A stretch of 5,226 bases of DNA from an uncultured Fusibacter sp. GTDB taxonomy: Bacteria; Bacillota; Clostridia; Peptostreptococcales; Acidaminobacteraceae. Below the pieces are notes generated by a model. The model was not told where the DNA came from. It searched no databases and worked only from the letters and a program-made list of their open reading frames with translations. The stretch spans positions 1 through 5,226 of the forward strand of contig CALFXQ010000164.1 in assembly GCA_937958285.1 (NCBI GenBank), written 5' to 3'. This document shows positions 4,883 through 5,226 of the stretch, piece after piece (position 1 is the first letter of the stretch; the number at the start of each line of letters is the position of its first letter). Both the position numbers and the translations under genes were made by a program.

Positions 4883-5226
4883 ATGTTCAAGCGATTGCAG
4901 TTTAGAATGACACTAGCAAATACATTAATTCTCTCTGCAGTACTCTTGGCCACCAATGTGAGTATCTATTTGCTGATGGATAACTACAACCGTTTTCAGA
5001 TTGCCAGCGAAATAGAAGAGATGCTGCTGAGTATTGAAGGTTCACAGTGGCTCGTAGAACCAGTGGAATCTATTGAGGAAACATCCTCTGGCGAAGGCTT
5101 AAACACCACCATGAGTTCTGAAGATGAGAAGGATAAAAAAGACGCAGATAAAGAAGAAGAAGATAAAGAAGAAGATAAAGAAGAAGATAAAGAAGATAAA
5201 GAAGAAGAGGATAATGAAGGCGCAAT
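4883..5226 (+). CDS. Sensor histidine kinase, N-terminal part only (3'-truncated by window)
   Basis: The frame is open from the ATG to the window edge, 114 codons, and carries no kinase domain within the window. The call rests on position (one base after an OmpR-type regulator) and on the classic kinase start: MFKRLQFRMTLANT, then a hydrophobic segment at about residues 11-32, then an extracytoplasmic region beginning near D33. That region continues through ExxE-poor sequence (about 33-80) into a highly charged stretch at 81-112 rich in Asp, Glu and Lys. ExxE pairs occur at E93/E96, E97/E100, E101/E104, E104/E107 and E109/E112. ExxE motifs in the sensor loop are known from PmrB, which senses Fe(III), so a metal or polycation signal is a reasonable inference. 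A second transmembrane segment, HAMP, phosphoacceptor His and ATPase domains should lie beyond 5226. A non-kinase membrane protein cannot be strictly excluded. Confidence 0.8.
   Translation, partial: MFKRLQFRMTLANTLILSAVLLATNVSIYLLMDNYNRFQIASEIEEMLLSIEGSQWLVEPVESIEETSSGEGLNTTMSSEDEKDKKDADKEEEDKEEDKEEDKEDKEEEDNEGA
5147..5209 (+). repeat. GATAAAGAAGAA tandem repeat in the kinase sensor loop
   Basis: Five imperfect tandem units of 9 to 15 bp built on GAT-AAA-GAA-GAA (D-K-E-E) start at 5147, 5162, 5174, 5186 and 5195. Unit lengths differ by whole GAA/GAG codons (15, 12, 12, 9, 15), so the frame is kept. A further diverged unit (GATAATGAA) follows at 5210-5218. The array encodes residues 89-109 of the sensor and is likely to vary in copy number among strains. 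Confidence 0.9.

Overview
The window reads as a piece of a Bacillota (Firmicutes) chromosome, most likely an anaerobic clostridial lineage. The basis is the moderate-to-low G+C with strong GGAGG-type ribosome binding sites, an immune-inhibitor-A-type M6 peptidase, a single-membrane style exported protein and a PhoB/OmpR-type two-component pair. The genus cannot be fixed from the sequence. All recognisable genes lie on the + strand.

Left part (1-2010): the 3' portion of a large secreted zinc metalloprotease of the immune inhibitor A (peptidase M6) family. Its N-terminus is cut off by the window edge. A textbook intrinsic terminator follows it (10-bp perfect stem, 4-nt loop, T6), so it is a transcription unit separate from what comes next.

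Right part (2011 to the window end): a compact 122-nt control region (2011-2132) followed by four closely spaced co-directional genes. These are (i) a six-helix, bis-heme ferric reductase/NADPH-oxidase-like membrane flavocytochrome (2133-3473); (ii) an exported small protein with one cytochrome-b5-like domain, a broken second copy of that domain, and a C-terminal tail that is almost pure aspartate with a histidine every ninth residue (3502-4131); (iii) an OmpR/PhoB-family response regulator (4210-4881); and (iv) the start of its partner sensor kinase, truncated by the window (4883-). The predicted extracytoplasmic loop of the kinase contains a Glu/Asp/Lys tandem repeat with several ExxE motifs. 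The control region carries an 11-bp-spaced direct repeat (TTTCAG) ten bases before a possible -10 box, the geometry used by PhoB/OmpR-type activators.

Working model (inference): NAD(P)H electrons pass through FAD and two transmembrane hemes to the outer face. There the b5-like protein, whose Asp/His tail should bind cations, is a candidate acceptor or metal-docking partner. The acidic sensor kinase would monitor the same kind of ligand (metal ion or polycation) and the regulator would control the operon through the direct repeat. The physiological acceptor (Fe(III), another metal, O2, a flavin or something else) cannot be read from the sequence.
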